Source of the DNA: Heracleum sosnowskyi
Lineage: Eukaryota; Streptophyta; Magnoliopsida; Apiales; Apiaceae
Assembly: GCA_030848705.1 (NCBI GenBank)
Contig: CM061243.1
Coordinates: 1,212,001 to 1,276,000, forward strand
DNA length: 64,000 nt
Direction: 5' to 3'
The stretch's first letter is position 1; the number at the start of each line of letters is the position of its first letter. A program made the position numbers and the translations under genes. The notes under the pieces were generated by a model. It was not told where the DNA came from. It worked only from the letters and a program-made list of their open reading frames with translations, and made no database searches. Shown here piece by piece: positions 1 through 11,061 of the stretch.

Positions 1-337
1 TCTAGTTGATGCTGTTTGGAGGATCTCATTTTTGATTGTGCCCTTGTTGGTGATCATCTTGTATTCTCAGCTATGTATCTTTTCGGTCAAAAAATGCGTA
101 ATCGAAGTCATTGATGCTACATTGCCAAAGAAAATGTCCTGGATTGTGTTAGATTGCATAGAAGTATAAGGATCTGCTAAAATTAATTTATTGAACAAAT
201 TATGGTGAATGCATATGTGTTGAAGGTGTAGTCTGCAATTATTTTGTTATGTACGACGTTGTATCTAGAAATTGCAAAAAGGAACGCAATTGACTCCTAA
301 TGAATGACTTTGTTGTACTCATGTACTGTGATTACAG

Positions 338-1687
338 GAGAACTGCCCAACTATCAAAAATGTTCTTATTCTTGACGCTGATGGCAAGCGTGTAGCAGTT
401 AAGTACTATACTGATGACTGGCCAACAAACCAGGCAAAGCTAGCTTTTGAAAAATCGTTGTTTGCTAAAACTCAGAAGACAAATGCTCGGACAGAAGGCA
501 TGTCAATTCTTCTTTCTGAAACTTAATTTGCTTTTGTTTGAATGCTTTGCCATTGCCATAAGGTAGCTAAATCATTGACTCCTGAGTCAGTTCTTGGCCC
601 TCAGAAGTTTCCTTTTCGAAAGAAACCAATTGTTCAGTTTTTTCACGTGACAGAAATACTAATTGAAATTATTGGAATCAATAAATTCAAATGTTATATT
701 GATAGTCTCTACTTATGTTTATTATTCCTCAGCGGAGATAACATTGTTCGACGAGAACGTTGTTGTCTATAGGTTTGCCCAAGATCTGCACATCTTTGTG
801 ACCGGAGGGGATGATGAAAATGAACTCATACTTGCATCAGTCCTCCAGGGTTTCTTTGATGCAATCACCATTGTACTCAGGTCTTTTGTAAATACAAGTA
901 TTGGAAGGATGTTGTGTTCTAAATTTTCATAAATTGTAACCTTTGACATTCAATATGTCAATTTCTAATCTTGAGCAATCGCTGTTAGATGCTTTTCATG
1001 AAATAGTGAGAGTATTTAGAGGGCCTATCACCTATCGCTAAATGTTCAAAATCATTCATCTTTACCCTTATTGTTTGGCAGGGTACTTATACATCTTGAC
1101 AATGCTGCAGGACTAATGTTGAACAAAGGGAGGCACTTGATAATATAGATCTGATTTTTCTCTGCGTAGATGAAACTATAGATGGAGGGTACGCTATAAA
1201 CTGCTTTCATGGATGTACTTACTGCATATCTGATGAATCTTCATTTGTCTAGCCATTGTTTATATATGAACTGTAGTAAATTTGGGAAAACAAAGCTTAA
1301 GAAGTATTGTCATGTGATTATGGTAAAACTCGAAATTTTTCTGTCACATATGTGATTATGTTATAACTTGAAATTTTATGGGTGATCTTGAATATTATTT
1401 TTAAAACATTATGAAACTTTAATTCACAACTATATTTGTGGCAGGGTGATTCTTGAAACTGATGGCACTATAATTGCTGGTAAAGTGGCTAGCCATACCA
1501 TAGATGAAGGTGCACCTTTGTCTGAGCAAGTAAGTTTTAGCTGGTAATCAATTATCAGTTCACTGCCTTAATTTCTTCCTCTGTAATTGATATTCATCTA
1601 ACAGAAGCTTGCGTTTCGATATGGCAGACAATCACCCAAGCTTTGGCTACAGCTCGTGAACATATTACTAAATCACTTCTTCGATGA
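338..1687 (+). CDS. Coatomer subunit zeta (COPI coat), 3' exons; 5' end outside window
   Basis: Zeta-COP is the small subunit of the COPI coat, which drives retrograde Golgi-to-ER vesicle transport on the cytosolic face of the Golgi. Five coding exons are visible: 338-497, 733-880, 1111-1188, 1445-1529 and 1628-1687, ending at TGA. Reading phases join across all introns and give the longin-like fold, with recognisable stretches KRVAVKYYTDDWPTN, TGGDDENELILASVLQGFFDA, REALDNIDLIFLCVDE and APLSEQTITQALATAREH. The first visible exon begins in phase at an AG acceptor, so the short N-terminal exon lies upstream; bases 1-337 look like intron. The intron after 497 must use a GC donor (AAG|GCATGT) to keep the frame; the other donors are GT. 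A polyadenylation-like AATAAA lies near 1867. Family assignment rests on similarity over the whole visible length and is firm. Confidence 0.93.
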
Positions 1688-2288
1688 TACTCTGATATCA
1701 TATGCAGACGGAAACATGAGCTTTGGATAGGCTTCTAACCGTACGAGGTTTCACAACTTAATTTGATTCGTGAAGATAAGAACGAATACGAAACATGTCG
1801 TAATTTGATTGTATTGGCATTTTCAATACATAATCTCAGTTGATTAGTACCTGAGTTTGCTTTTAAAATAAAACTAGTGCTCAAACTTTTCCAAGTTGTG
1901 GGGGTTGATCACTGCTTTATATGATGCTGCAAGGCTAAGCAATAAACCAGAAACCAAAATTGCTCTTAAACATAACAGTAAATATGCTTAATGCTAATGG
2001 AAGCTACGCGTTAACATGCATGTAAAGTTGAAGTTTTTTTTACTACTGATAGTGATAATCAAAGGCATCAACTTTTTTGGGTTGAATTTCCTACGTAAAA
2101 TCATGATTCCTCGTATAGAACAAAGTTAATGGTGGGAACTTCAGTTCTTTCTTTTGTTGTTTTATTAGTTTCAAACTATATCTTGAGAACTGAGTGACTT
2201 AAGAATGCAAATTTATAATTCACTTGCAAGAGATATTGTTACTTTGACATTTTCTAAGATGGGAACGTACTACAATTATTAAACGTGA
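1688..2288. other. 3' UTR of zeta-COP and AT-rich spacer
   Basis: The first ~200 bases look like 3' UTR, with AATAAA near 1867. The rest is AT-rich with no long reading frame or recognised repeat. Confidence 0.5.
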
Positions 2289-3518
2289 TGTTATATCCAA
2301 AATATGGTATTAAGTTTTTAGGGGAGATTCAGGTCAAGTAATAATCAATTGGGGATATCCAAGGTACAATTAAGGATTGAACTAGTACAACGGAGGCTCA
2401 GGGCTTATCCTCATAGGGGTGAGGGCGCACCCTTTGACCGTCCAACCCTTGAGCACGCGTCCTCTTGGTGTGGACTGACAACTTGACATGAATGGATGAC
2501 TTGACAGAGAATAACAACTAGATTGACATGGGATTAACATATGGAAGACTTAGGGCTTGCCCTCATAGGGGTAAGGGCGCGCTCCTTTAGGCCGTCCACC
2601 CCTTGAAGGCGCGCCCTCTTAGTTTGAAGTGGCAGCTTAGTGGTGCAAAATGGTTCCCTTGACTTGGTATTGACAAGATATTGAAGACTTCTCCTTTAGG
2701 ATGTGCCCTAAGGGAGGGATGCCCGTGGTTGAAGGCCTCCAGGGGTTTGCATGATGATTGAAGGCCTCCTCCTGTATTCAATGGGCGCGTCCTCATTGGG
2801 GATGTGGGGTGAACCTTGGTGCGTGCTTTGAGAGCTCTGTTCATGTACTCAATGGACGCGTCCTCATTAGGGAACTTTGGAGTAATTTTGAACTTTGTAC
2901 CCAAACACTTGGGATCACTTGTCCTGCTATCTGGTGGGTGCTTCTCATTCGGGGGACAAGGATGCGTCTAGCATTTAAGGTAAGTCATGGCTATACCTGC
3001 ATCTATGAATTAAGGAAATAGTTGGTAATGGATAGGACTAGTCCTTGACGGGGGAAGTTTCCTTATCCATGAAGTCCTGATGTCATAGACGAGCCTTGGG
3101 CCTTTGTGACTAGGCCTTATCGTTAGACATTCCTAAAGTGAGCTAAATTCTAAGTATGGAAAGCGGTGGAAGAGTCTTACGTCTAAGTATGGAAAGCGGT
3201 GGAAGAGTCCTATGTCTAAGTATGAAAGGCGGTGGAAGACTTCGACTGGGCTTCGAAGATTAGAGACCAAGCCCACGGAGGAAACTTCCTCCCCAAGAAC
3301 TACGTTGACTTGATCCCCTATATAAAGAGATACGTAGGCACATTATGAGGGGTCGAAAGTGGAGAGCTCAGAGGCAGCCAATATAAACCCTAAACAATCT
3401 CAGCCACCAATTAAACACAACCACCACACTCCGGTGAATTCATCATTCAAGGACCACCGTTGTAGATCTTGATTCCATAAACCTCAAACTTTGTTAATAT
3501 CAAATTCCTCCGTTAACA
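2289..3518 (+). repeat. Probable 5' LTR of the gypsy-like element
   Basis: It starts TGTTATATCC and ends CCGTTAACA, two bases before the primer-binding-like site. It contains a TATA box (CTATATAAAG near 3316), two related segments near 2400 and 2550 (CCTCATAGGGG followed by GGGCGC), and three copies of a ~30 bp unit near 3151-3238. There is no second LTR for comparison, so the left end is inferred from the TG start. Confidence 0.45.
3151..3238 (+). repeat. Three tandem copies of a ~30 bp unit in the LTR
   Basis: Three near-identical units contain TAAGTATGGAAAGCGGTGGA (third copy TATGAAAGGCGG) followed by AGAGTC or AGACTT. They sit ~80 bp upstream of the LTR TATA box, a position typical of LTR enhancer repeats; that role is inference. 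Confidence 0.75.
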
Positions 3519-3572
3519 AATTGGCGCTAGAAGGAGGGCTGCTGATTAAGATCATAATCTTTAGAGGAAAAG

Positions 3573-4200
3573 ATGTCTCACAATCACAACGGAGGTTCTT
3601 TTGATGGTGGTGATTATGACTCAGATGGTAATGAAGGGGACGAACATGTCCGTCATGAGGATTATGCCCGTCTATCTTTGGAGGACGTCCACTGGTGCTC
3701 ATTAGTAACTCAGATCTGATGGAACAATTGTATTGTATGGGAGATGCCTTGAATAGCTTTGAAGAAAAACTGAGCATCGTAGGTCGTGGAGGAAGATGAA
3801 GAGGTCGAGTTCGACGACAACCTCAATCATTATCGAACGGGGAAGACTCAAGCAAATCAGGAGAACCCCCAAGGGGTGGATGGGCAATGTGATGGAAGGT
3901 TTCAAACCGTCACTCCAAGGAGGTTGGAATATGTTGACGACATAGTCCCGATCGTTGAACTCCCCGATGATGAGACTGATGGTCAGGAGTGACCGAGGGA
4001 TGACCGACGTCCAACCCCTCATCCCAACAGGTTAGTACGATCGGAGAGTGAGATACGAAGGGTTGAACAAGATCTTAATGACCAAGAGCGAAGTTTGGCA
4101 AGGTTAAAGGAGTGACTTGGTATAAGGCTCAACAACGATGATTTGCATTTGCTACTCATGAAATGACAAAGAGAGGGAGAAGGTAGAGGAAAGAGAACCC
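3573..4200 (+). pseudogene. gag-like remnant of the gypsy-like element
   Basis: The frame opens with an ATG shortly after the primer-binding-like site and gives an acidic, His/Asp-rich start. It is then broken by stops near 3718-3770, but related open stretches follow, including a charged, coiled-coil-like SESEIRRVEQDLNDQERSLA around 4040-4100. No zinc knuckle, protease or polymerase motif is present. The call rests on position and character rather than on a recognised domain. Confidence 0.4.
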
Positions 4201-5560
4201 CACGATTTGGAAGAGCGGCCCCGTGATTCACAGAGAGCGCCCCCTGAGTACAGGTCGAGACTCGGGCTATATGAGTGATCATTAAAGGAAGGATAATCGA
4301 CAGCTTGTGAGGCATGACGTCCGTCAGTGCTTTTAGGACGCGCCTTCAGGAGGAAAGGCTCATGTCATAACATCAGTCTCATCTCAAAGTGCAAGCGAGA
4401 CGCGTCCTCAAGGTCCTGACCCCCTTTCATGCGTAAGGAAATCCTCATCTTCAAGGAAACACCACAGCCTAGAGAAAGGTTCAAGTTCAAAATCAAAACC
4501 AAGTGATAATAGCACAACCTCAGACTGGGGTACCAGTAACTAATCAGGAAGAAGAGTGTGAAGGAAAATCCTTAAGAACCTTCAGGGCGCGCCCTAAGGG
4601 CAATGCTCGAGGGTTAGATGGTCTCCGTCAACTCCTATGAAAATTCGGCGATTGTTCACGTCCACACCTACAGGACGCGTCCTCCAGGTAATTTCTAAAA
4701 TTTCTCAATTATTGAGATTCTTTGCAGGAGAAAAATCCAACTTTGAAAAATGTCTCAAGAGTTATTAAGCTCTCCCTCACAATCTGTAAGGACGCGTCCT
4801 CTACTTCAAGGGTGCTCCCTCAACATATCAGGTATCTCGAGATGGTCGTTTCTCCCTAAGGACGCCTCCTCGGAGAAAGATGTCTGCGAACGATTCCAAT
4901 GAAGACAAATGATGATCAGAAAACCTCCAACGCTTGAGCTGCTTCCATAGAGAGTAGTATGGAGGCAAGGCCTCGTGATCCACAGAGAGTGCCCCTGATT
5001 ACAGGTCGAGGTCCCATGGACATGAGCGAGCCCCTTTATGAAAGGAAAAAACTTTTACCTTTAGGGGCCACACCCTCACATTCTCAGTAATATAAAACAT
5101 ATTCTTCAAGGCGCATTATAAGCATATCACCTCATATGTTAAAGCTTCGACTTTTTAGCATGATTCTAAAAGCCCTCGGGTTGTTTTCAGCAATAAGTAG
5201 AGTTTACGGAGATGAGGCCCCATGGACCTTAGGATGCACCCCCTGATCAGAAGGATGCGGCCCCAAGGTCATGAGTGAGCCCCTCTGATCAGAAGGATGC
5301 TTGTCTGTATTTGAAGAGTCTTCGACATTGACCTCGTCCATTTATATATGTCGCCCTATGCAAGAGGACGCATCCACACGAATTATAAAATTCCTTCATA
5401 GGATGCCTCTTTAAGAGATACCCCTTTAAGGAATGATATACTGATATTGGGGGTAGTACTGATGCACCTCTCAGCTCTTCTTACGAGCAATAGAGATGCC
5501 CTTCGTAGGATGCCTCATATTGAGATGCCCTTTCATGGGATGAGATTTGAACAAAAAACA

Positions 5561-6112
5561 CAAAATATAACAATTTTTTACCAACTAAAGCAAATAATAA
5601 TATAGTCTGATAATGATATGTTGATCCAATTCATTAAAAACTAGCTTTATATTCCGTACCCGGGCATGGTCTAATATTATTAAACCGTGAGGTGAACATG
5701 TACTTTTTTTAATATAGTAACTTTTTCAGCATAGTGGTTGCATGTCAAATTAAACTGCATTAATCCAGTTAAACGAATCCAATTTTTATCCGAACCAAAC
5801 CAAAGTATGTTTTTAAGAATTTTTGGGAAAAAAGTGTGGAGTGTGCTTCAGTTTTAAATTTAGTCTCGGCCTATATTTGTTATTATAAATGTGTAGCAAT
5901 GTATATTTACACTATTAATATATTTTGTCCAGTCAAGTCATCTGAGGAGAGGATGTTATTACTATGTTTAAACTTGACTTGCAGTATAGACAGATTATAT
6001 AATATCTGAGAACTGCAGATATACACATCAAACTTACAATAAAAAGGAGAAAAAAAAGTGAAAAATTGGAAGCATTAGAAAATCAGCTGTATCAACAAAA
6101 GCTTCATGAATG
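5561..6112. other. AT-rich intergenic spacer
   Basis: No reading frame, TIR or recognised repeat is seen. The right part should include the 3' UTR of the minus-strand peptide gene that follows. Confidence 0.4.
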
Positions 6113-7209
6113 TTATGGGCCATAAAATGAAGGACCACACTGGCATTTCCATCCCTCAGGTTGATAATTAGCAGACTGAATCTCTACATTGGACTTTGTT
6201 GTGGGTACTTGGGTGGCCTCACATGGAGTACATCCATAACACTTGTGCTCACAGCTTGGTGGGATTGAGCCTATCAATTTGTTTATCATTACCCCCTTCA
6301 AAGAAAACATCTATTCTAAGTTCCAAAACAATCATGAATATAATGAGAGTGTTAAGAGTGACTAGAATATATACCTTTTTCGAGATCAAATTGGTTTCCG
6401 ATGTCCGTGAAGTTTCCTTTGTGCCTGGAAAAAAGAAGCACGTCGCTAAGTGAGTTTACAATTTTAAGTTTTTATGCTGAAGTTACAGTGTCCAACACTC
6501 TTCAAGTAGTTTCACAAAATCGTGGTTTTTTAATGGAAACAATTTATTTACACCCATTGTTGCGAGTAAGACAATCCCAGATATGTTTGATATTTTCGAT
6601 ATGATATCAAGAGCATTGATAGTAATTAGATCAGGCTAGCCTTTCACTAACATGTTAGCTACTGGCAGTAAGAGTCATCAAATCTAAATTGTGATAACAT
6701 GTCTCAAACTACAGATATTTAATCATTCTCTTCTTGAATTGAGGAGAAGGGATGCATGCAAATTGTGGTTTCAACTTTATCAAAATTATGCCTGAATTAA
6801 ATTCCATCAACACATGGAAACATTATCAATACATATTGAAAGATATTCAATAATATGTCAGACACTAGACACTCAAACATGAGTATAGACACTGAGACAT
6901 TTTATTGTGGGACGACTCCAAGTATTATAAAAGATACTTGAACATGCATTTAGCTACAGATAGTTTTGTTGCTTGGATAATTGTCACTACTATCACATAG
7001 GCCATAGGAGAGAGATCTGAGGATAAGGATATAAGTCGCAAACCTGTTGGTTGCTGAACAGCTGAAGCATAATCTTGGAAAAAAGGTCTGCCGCTGCTGC
7101 TTACTACACAAACACAACTCTCTGTATGGAGAAGGACCACTATTACTACAAAAAACTTGAACCTTTCCCCTTTCATCTTCTTCTTGCTTGGAATACCAGA
7201 TGATGCCAT
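6113..7209 (-). CDS. EPIDERMAL PATTERNING FACTOR-like secreted peptide (EPFL)
   Basis: EPF/EPFL peptides are secreted, cleaved to ~50-residue cysteine-knot ligands, and bind ERECTA-family receptor kinases (often with TMM) to control stomatal spacing and organ growth. Three minus-strand exons join in phase: 7209-7044, 6424-6375 and 6295-6113, giving ~132 residues. The N-terminus has a basic start then a hydrophobic run (FKFFVVIVVLLHTESCVCVV), a plausible signal peptide. The C-terminal domain shows six cysteines spaced C-x3-C-x2-C-x2-C, a loop, then C-x-C, with IGSIPPSCEHKCYGC, CEATQVPTT and NYQPEGWKCQCG, as in the family. The short loop and NYQPEGW resemble the EPFL8/EPFL7 side of the family, but I give no subfamily firmly. 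All splice sites are GT-AG. The gene is intact. Confidence 0.9.
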
Positions 7210-9232
7210 ACATATAAACCTACAAAGCTAAGCAATTTCTATAGAATAAGGAGAGAGAAAATAATTCAGATACAAGTGACTTCTACTTTCTTTATTTCTT
7301 CTGCAACTAACTTCTGTCTAGCCACCTATAATTTGCCTATCAGAAAGAAAATCTTTGCTGCCTTAGCTGCAGAGCATCTTTCTTTTTTCTAACAGTAATC
7401 AATACTCCATTATTTTGGGACCAGGAAGGGAAGAAAAGAAATAAATTTTGGCTAGTGATTGGCAGAACAGTGCAGATTGCTTTTCAGAGATACTCAGTAC
7501 TAAAACATTGAATGAGTTTTTTAAAAACTTATTACCCCTTTATGCAAACCTATATTTAATGAGCTACTCACCTTCCATATGCAGACCACCCCTAATGCTA
7601 CTTTTCAACATCCAAGAACCTCAGATTAGCAAAAACTAAAATTTAAAGCTTACATTTTTGTACTTGGGAAAAACAGGTGCTAAGAAACCATATTGGAAAA
7701 TGGAACAAACATTATATGTTTAAATTCAGTAATGAGTTCAAGAGGAAGATGATTTCCTATCCTTTCTAAGACAATATACACTAAATAAATTTTTAATTTT
7801 TTAAAATCAGAAAGAACTTAAGAAGCATATGTCCCCTATTGCATTACAGGTACAGTTGAGATTTTTATAGACTGCACCCAGAAAAGAAAAGAAGAAAGTC
7901 ATATCCTTCGGAAAAAAAATTGTTGAAATTATATTTAAGACATGGAGCTAGAGTAGCTCATCAGGGTTAAAAACTTAAACACAAAGTCGAACCTTTCCTC
8001 TAGCGGATATTCTACTCTTTTTTCTTTGACTTTTGCTCTTTCTTCTCTTTTTCCGCTACAAAGTTGCATCAAATAAGCAAAAAATTCTGTTAAGAAACAA
8101 AACAGTGAAAAAGAAAGAAATGCAAGTATAAGTAGTAGAAGAGTAAACACTTTTTTATTCAATGAAGGCTCAAAAGTTCTGAGCCAATGGGGAGAACTGA
8201 TCCTAGCAACAAAATCTTCAAGGTATTCTGTTTCATCCTCCAAAATAGTCAACAAGAGGATTTGAATCAATAAATTTAGTTAGCATTTCTAGGAATCTAG
8301 GTTTCTACGAAGGACAATCAATACTTCTATCTACATCAGTAGCAGAGAGTGTATGCATAATCAAATGAACCAAACTCCCAAATATCCGAATTTTGAACTT
8401 CTACTTCCAAAGTGGAAACAAGGAGGATAAAATGTCACTGGCGAACCCATACATCCTTTGCGCACAAATTGCCGTCTTCGATAGCCTAAGCAGCTAAAAT
8501 AAATCCCCCCCCCCCCCCCCCCATCGTTTGCGAATAACTTACATACATCGATACACTAAACAGCTAAAAACTATATGCTTTATCCATGCAATAACCCAAG
8601 TGCTACACATTTAAGCAGGTATGCCCGAAGTGACACAAATACTAACGGCTACAATTATGATATGAACACATTGCAAACAAGTGCATTATTTTACCCACAA
8701 GCCGATGATACAGTAATGAAGCAATAATATGTACACATTGCAATCTAGTTATATTATTATCATTAACATGCCGATGATACAGTAATGTATCATCAAACCA
8801 CCAAGATTCTGGATTAAGTGCGGGGAAAACGGAAAAATTAGAACAGGAACTGCTATGTGCCTACTTTCTACAGCAAAGGGTCAAAACTCTCTTAGAGCAT
8901 GGTCCATAATATAAATATATACTACTAAATAAAGTTATAGCTGCAGCATGATATCAAAAACCTCAATGTAGATGCAATAAAGGACCCAAGATTACTCAAT
9001 TCAATAAGATGTATAATATATCACCATAAAAGCAATGTGCATATGATTGCTTATACAAACATACTGTAAAAATATATCAAACAATCGACACCCGTTCTTT
9101 AAATCCTCTCCAAGAATTACATAACACATCGCATGTTACAGGATAAGGTAAACCAGCGAACTTTCCACATCACTCGCTACTTATGCTAAACAATGTCTTA
9201 CTGGGGAGACTATAAATGTCTGATGCCCGTGC
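7210..9232. other. Intergenic region, no convincing gene
   Basis: The left ~200 bases are probably the 5' UTR and promoter of the EPFL gene. A stretch near 8175-8270 on the minus strand reads open but matches nothing I know. A pure C run lies at 8505-8522. A ~20 bp direct repeat (GCCGATGATACAGTAATG) occurs near 8702 and 8771. The right part should carry the 3' UTR of the gene that starts at 9849. Confidence 0.4.
8505..8522. repeat. Homopolymer of 18 C
   Basis: A pure (C)18 run on the plus strand; such tracts often vary in length or reflect sequencing error. Confidence 0.85.
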
Positions 9233-9849
9233 TTATTTCTTAGGATGGACTATTTCAACAATGGCTTCAGCAACAGCTTGAATCTCTTCCTTGGCCCGCT
9301 GAAACACATTAGGACCTTTCACTGCCTCAACTGGCGTGGTTTCATCAATATCATCACTAGTTCCATGTGTCTCCTTATGATGGTGAGGAGATTCGTCTCT
9401 GTGAGCTACTGCCTCAACCTCTTCTTTAGCTCTTTCAATTAAGTTGGGTGCTTTTACATCCTTCTCTTCTATATCACGTCAAAACAAATCATAAGCAACT
9501 TCATATTTCCCTAATCAAAACAATCATCCCATATTTAAGCTGTTACACTTATTTCATCCCCAATTTCGCAAACAAAAACAATATGTCGTTTTGAGCTTAA
9601 GCGGCATCAACTATATTAAAGTCAAATTAACATCAAATTGTGAAACTGCAAATTAGCTACTCCAATCAACAACAAAAAAAATAGCTACTCCAATCAACAA
9701 AATAAATATTAAATTAATTCACATCTAAAACATGAATCATAGTTTTAAAGTCAGAGCAAAAACAATGAATGAATCAAATTGGTAAATATAAAATATTAAA
9801 AAAAATCAAGATTGAAGAAGGAAGGTTAAGTACCTGAATGAGTGTTCAT
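9233..9849 (-). CDS. Small hydrophilic protein with two related repeats, function unknown
   Basis: Two minus-strand exons, 9849-9834 (encoding MNTHS plus one base) and 9468-9233, join through a GT-AG intron into an 83-residue open frame ending HPKK-stop. The protein is charged and lacks a signal peptide or membrane segment. It contains two related units, VKAPNLIERAKEEVEAVAH and VKGPNVFQRAKEEIQAVAE, separated by a His/Asp-rich linker. Such short KAPN-x2-ERAKEE proteins are known to me as uncharacterised plant proteins, and I assign no role. The repeat, the clean splice sites and the matched phases argue that it is a real gene. The helical, Glu/Lys-rich repeats could form a coiled coil. Confidence 0.72.
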
Positions 9850-10008
9850 AGTTTCGGATCAGCTTTCTGTTTTCAGACAAGTTGAGTTGCGCAATAACTA
9901 TTTGACCCTTTTATTACATGGTTTTGAACTGAGAGTCCAATTTTAGTGCATGAAGCCCAATATACTTTTTGTGACAGAATGAAGCCCAATAACATATATT
10001 AAATATTA

Positions 10009-10261
10009 CTCCTTCCGTCCCATTTATTTCTATACACTTTCCATTTTGGGATGTACCTCTCATTTCTCCACTATCTCTATTCTATAATAATATAAAACAC
10101 TATTACACCCACTATTTTTTTCCACTATCTCAAATCTATTATTAAATATTGATAGGTCCCACCATTTTACCCACTTTTTATTTAACTTTACTCATTTTTT
10201 ATCTCTTTTCTTGGTATCCGTGTCCAAACTAAACGTATAGAACTCATTGGGACAGAGGGAG
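10009..10261. mobile_element. Stowaway-type MITE (Tc1/mariner)
   Basis: The ends are CTCCTTCCGTCCCAT and its imperfect inverse (TGGGACAGAGGGAG), flanked by TA on both sides (10007-10008, 10262-10263). The CTCCCTCCGTCCCA-like terminus and TA target duplication are the Stowaway signature. It is 253 bp and non-coding. Confidence 0.88.
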
Positions 10262-10528
10262 TATAACTTTAATATTTTACAAATTATATATTATTTAATC
10301 TTGATACTATATTATATATAATTAAAAATTTGTTTTATTCTATATGAATTCTGGTGCATCACGAATAAGGGACACAATCATATTGTAAATTCAGATGTTA
10401 ACACTCATATTCGCATTATGAATACAGATACGATCATATCGCGAAATCTTTGACTCAAAACACTCAAACTGAACTCGTCGTGACTCGAATTCGATCGAGT
10501 CATCATAAATTTTTATATATTAAACAAT

Positions 10529-10924
10529 GAGTTAAGTTCTATGGAGATCACCTTTTTTGTGGAGATCACATACGTTCTGCAATCTAAATTTAGTAAAATA
10601 TAATATTTTATAAATTATGTTATATGAAAATAACTATTTTCATTTAAAATCTTTAAAATTATTTATGTTTTGCAACTAAAACATAGAAAAACTTATTGTT
10701 TTGCAAAACATGTTCGGTTTGCAGAACATTCATGTTTAGTTTGTAGAATTTACATGATTTTCAAGATTTTCAATAAAATAGTGACTTTCATAAAATATAC
10801 TTTGCAAAACAGTACGTTTTGTAAATTTTTGACAAAATATGATCTATTTTGCCAAATTTAGATTGCAGAACATATGTGGTCTCCGGGTCTCCACAGAAAA
10901 GGTGGTCTCCATAGAACTTAACTC
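10529..10924. mobile_element. Mutator-type MITE with 10 bp target duplication
   Basis: The element is 396 bp. Its termini read GAGTTAAGTTCTATGGAGAT and, inverted, GAGTTAAGTTCTATGGAGAC; the similarity continues inward with interruptions (TTCTGCAATCTAAAT). It is flanked on both sides by the same 10 bp, ATTAAACAAT (10519-10528 and 10925-10934). A 9-10 bp duplication with long TIRs indicates a Mutator-like transposase in trans. The interior is AT-rich and non-coding. Confidence 0.88.
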
Positions 10925-11061
10925 ATTAAACAATTGTCTATTTTAAAGCACGATTCGAAAATTTAAATTGATTACACTTGATATTGATAAAAAAATTCTA
11001 AAGTGATATGTTCGATTTCATATAAATTTCAAATAAACTAGTGTATAGTTTATTAATAATA

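Larger units (their letters stand above)
2289..5560 (+). mobile_element. Degenerate gypsy-like LTR retroelement remnant (5' LTR plus internal region)
   Basis: This ~3.3 kb block is more GC-rich than its surroundings. It shows a probable 5' LTR (about 2289-3518), a primer-binding-like TTGGCGCTAGAAGGAGGG directly after it, and an ATG-led gag-like remnant from 3573 with several stops. No integrase or reverse transcriptase and no 3' LTR were found, so it is either a non-autonomous large derivative or a truncated copy. The word GGACGCGTCC and variants recur through LTR and interior. The 3' limit at about 5560 is set by the loss of this word and by the change to AT-rich sequence. Superfamily is inferred from the PBS style and long LTR only. 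Confidence 0.55.

Noticed and set aside
2587..3021. Open frames on both strands in the LTR region
   Set aside because: They arise from GC-rich repeats; no domain, and they overlap each other on opposite strands.
8505..8522. Poly-C tract as a functional element
   Set aside because: A homopolymer without context; may be a length or assembly artefact.
10670..10861. 63-codon open frame
   Set aside because: It lies inside the non-coding MITE at 10529-10924.
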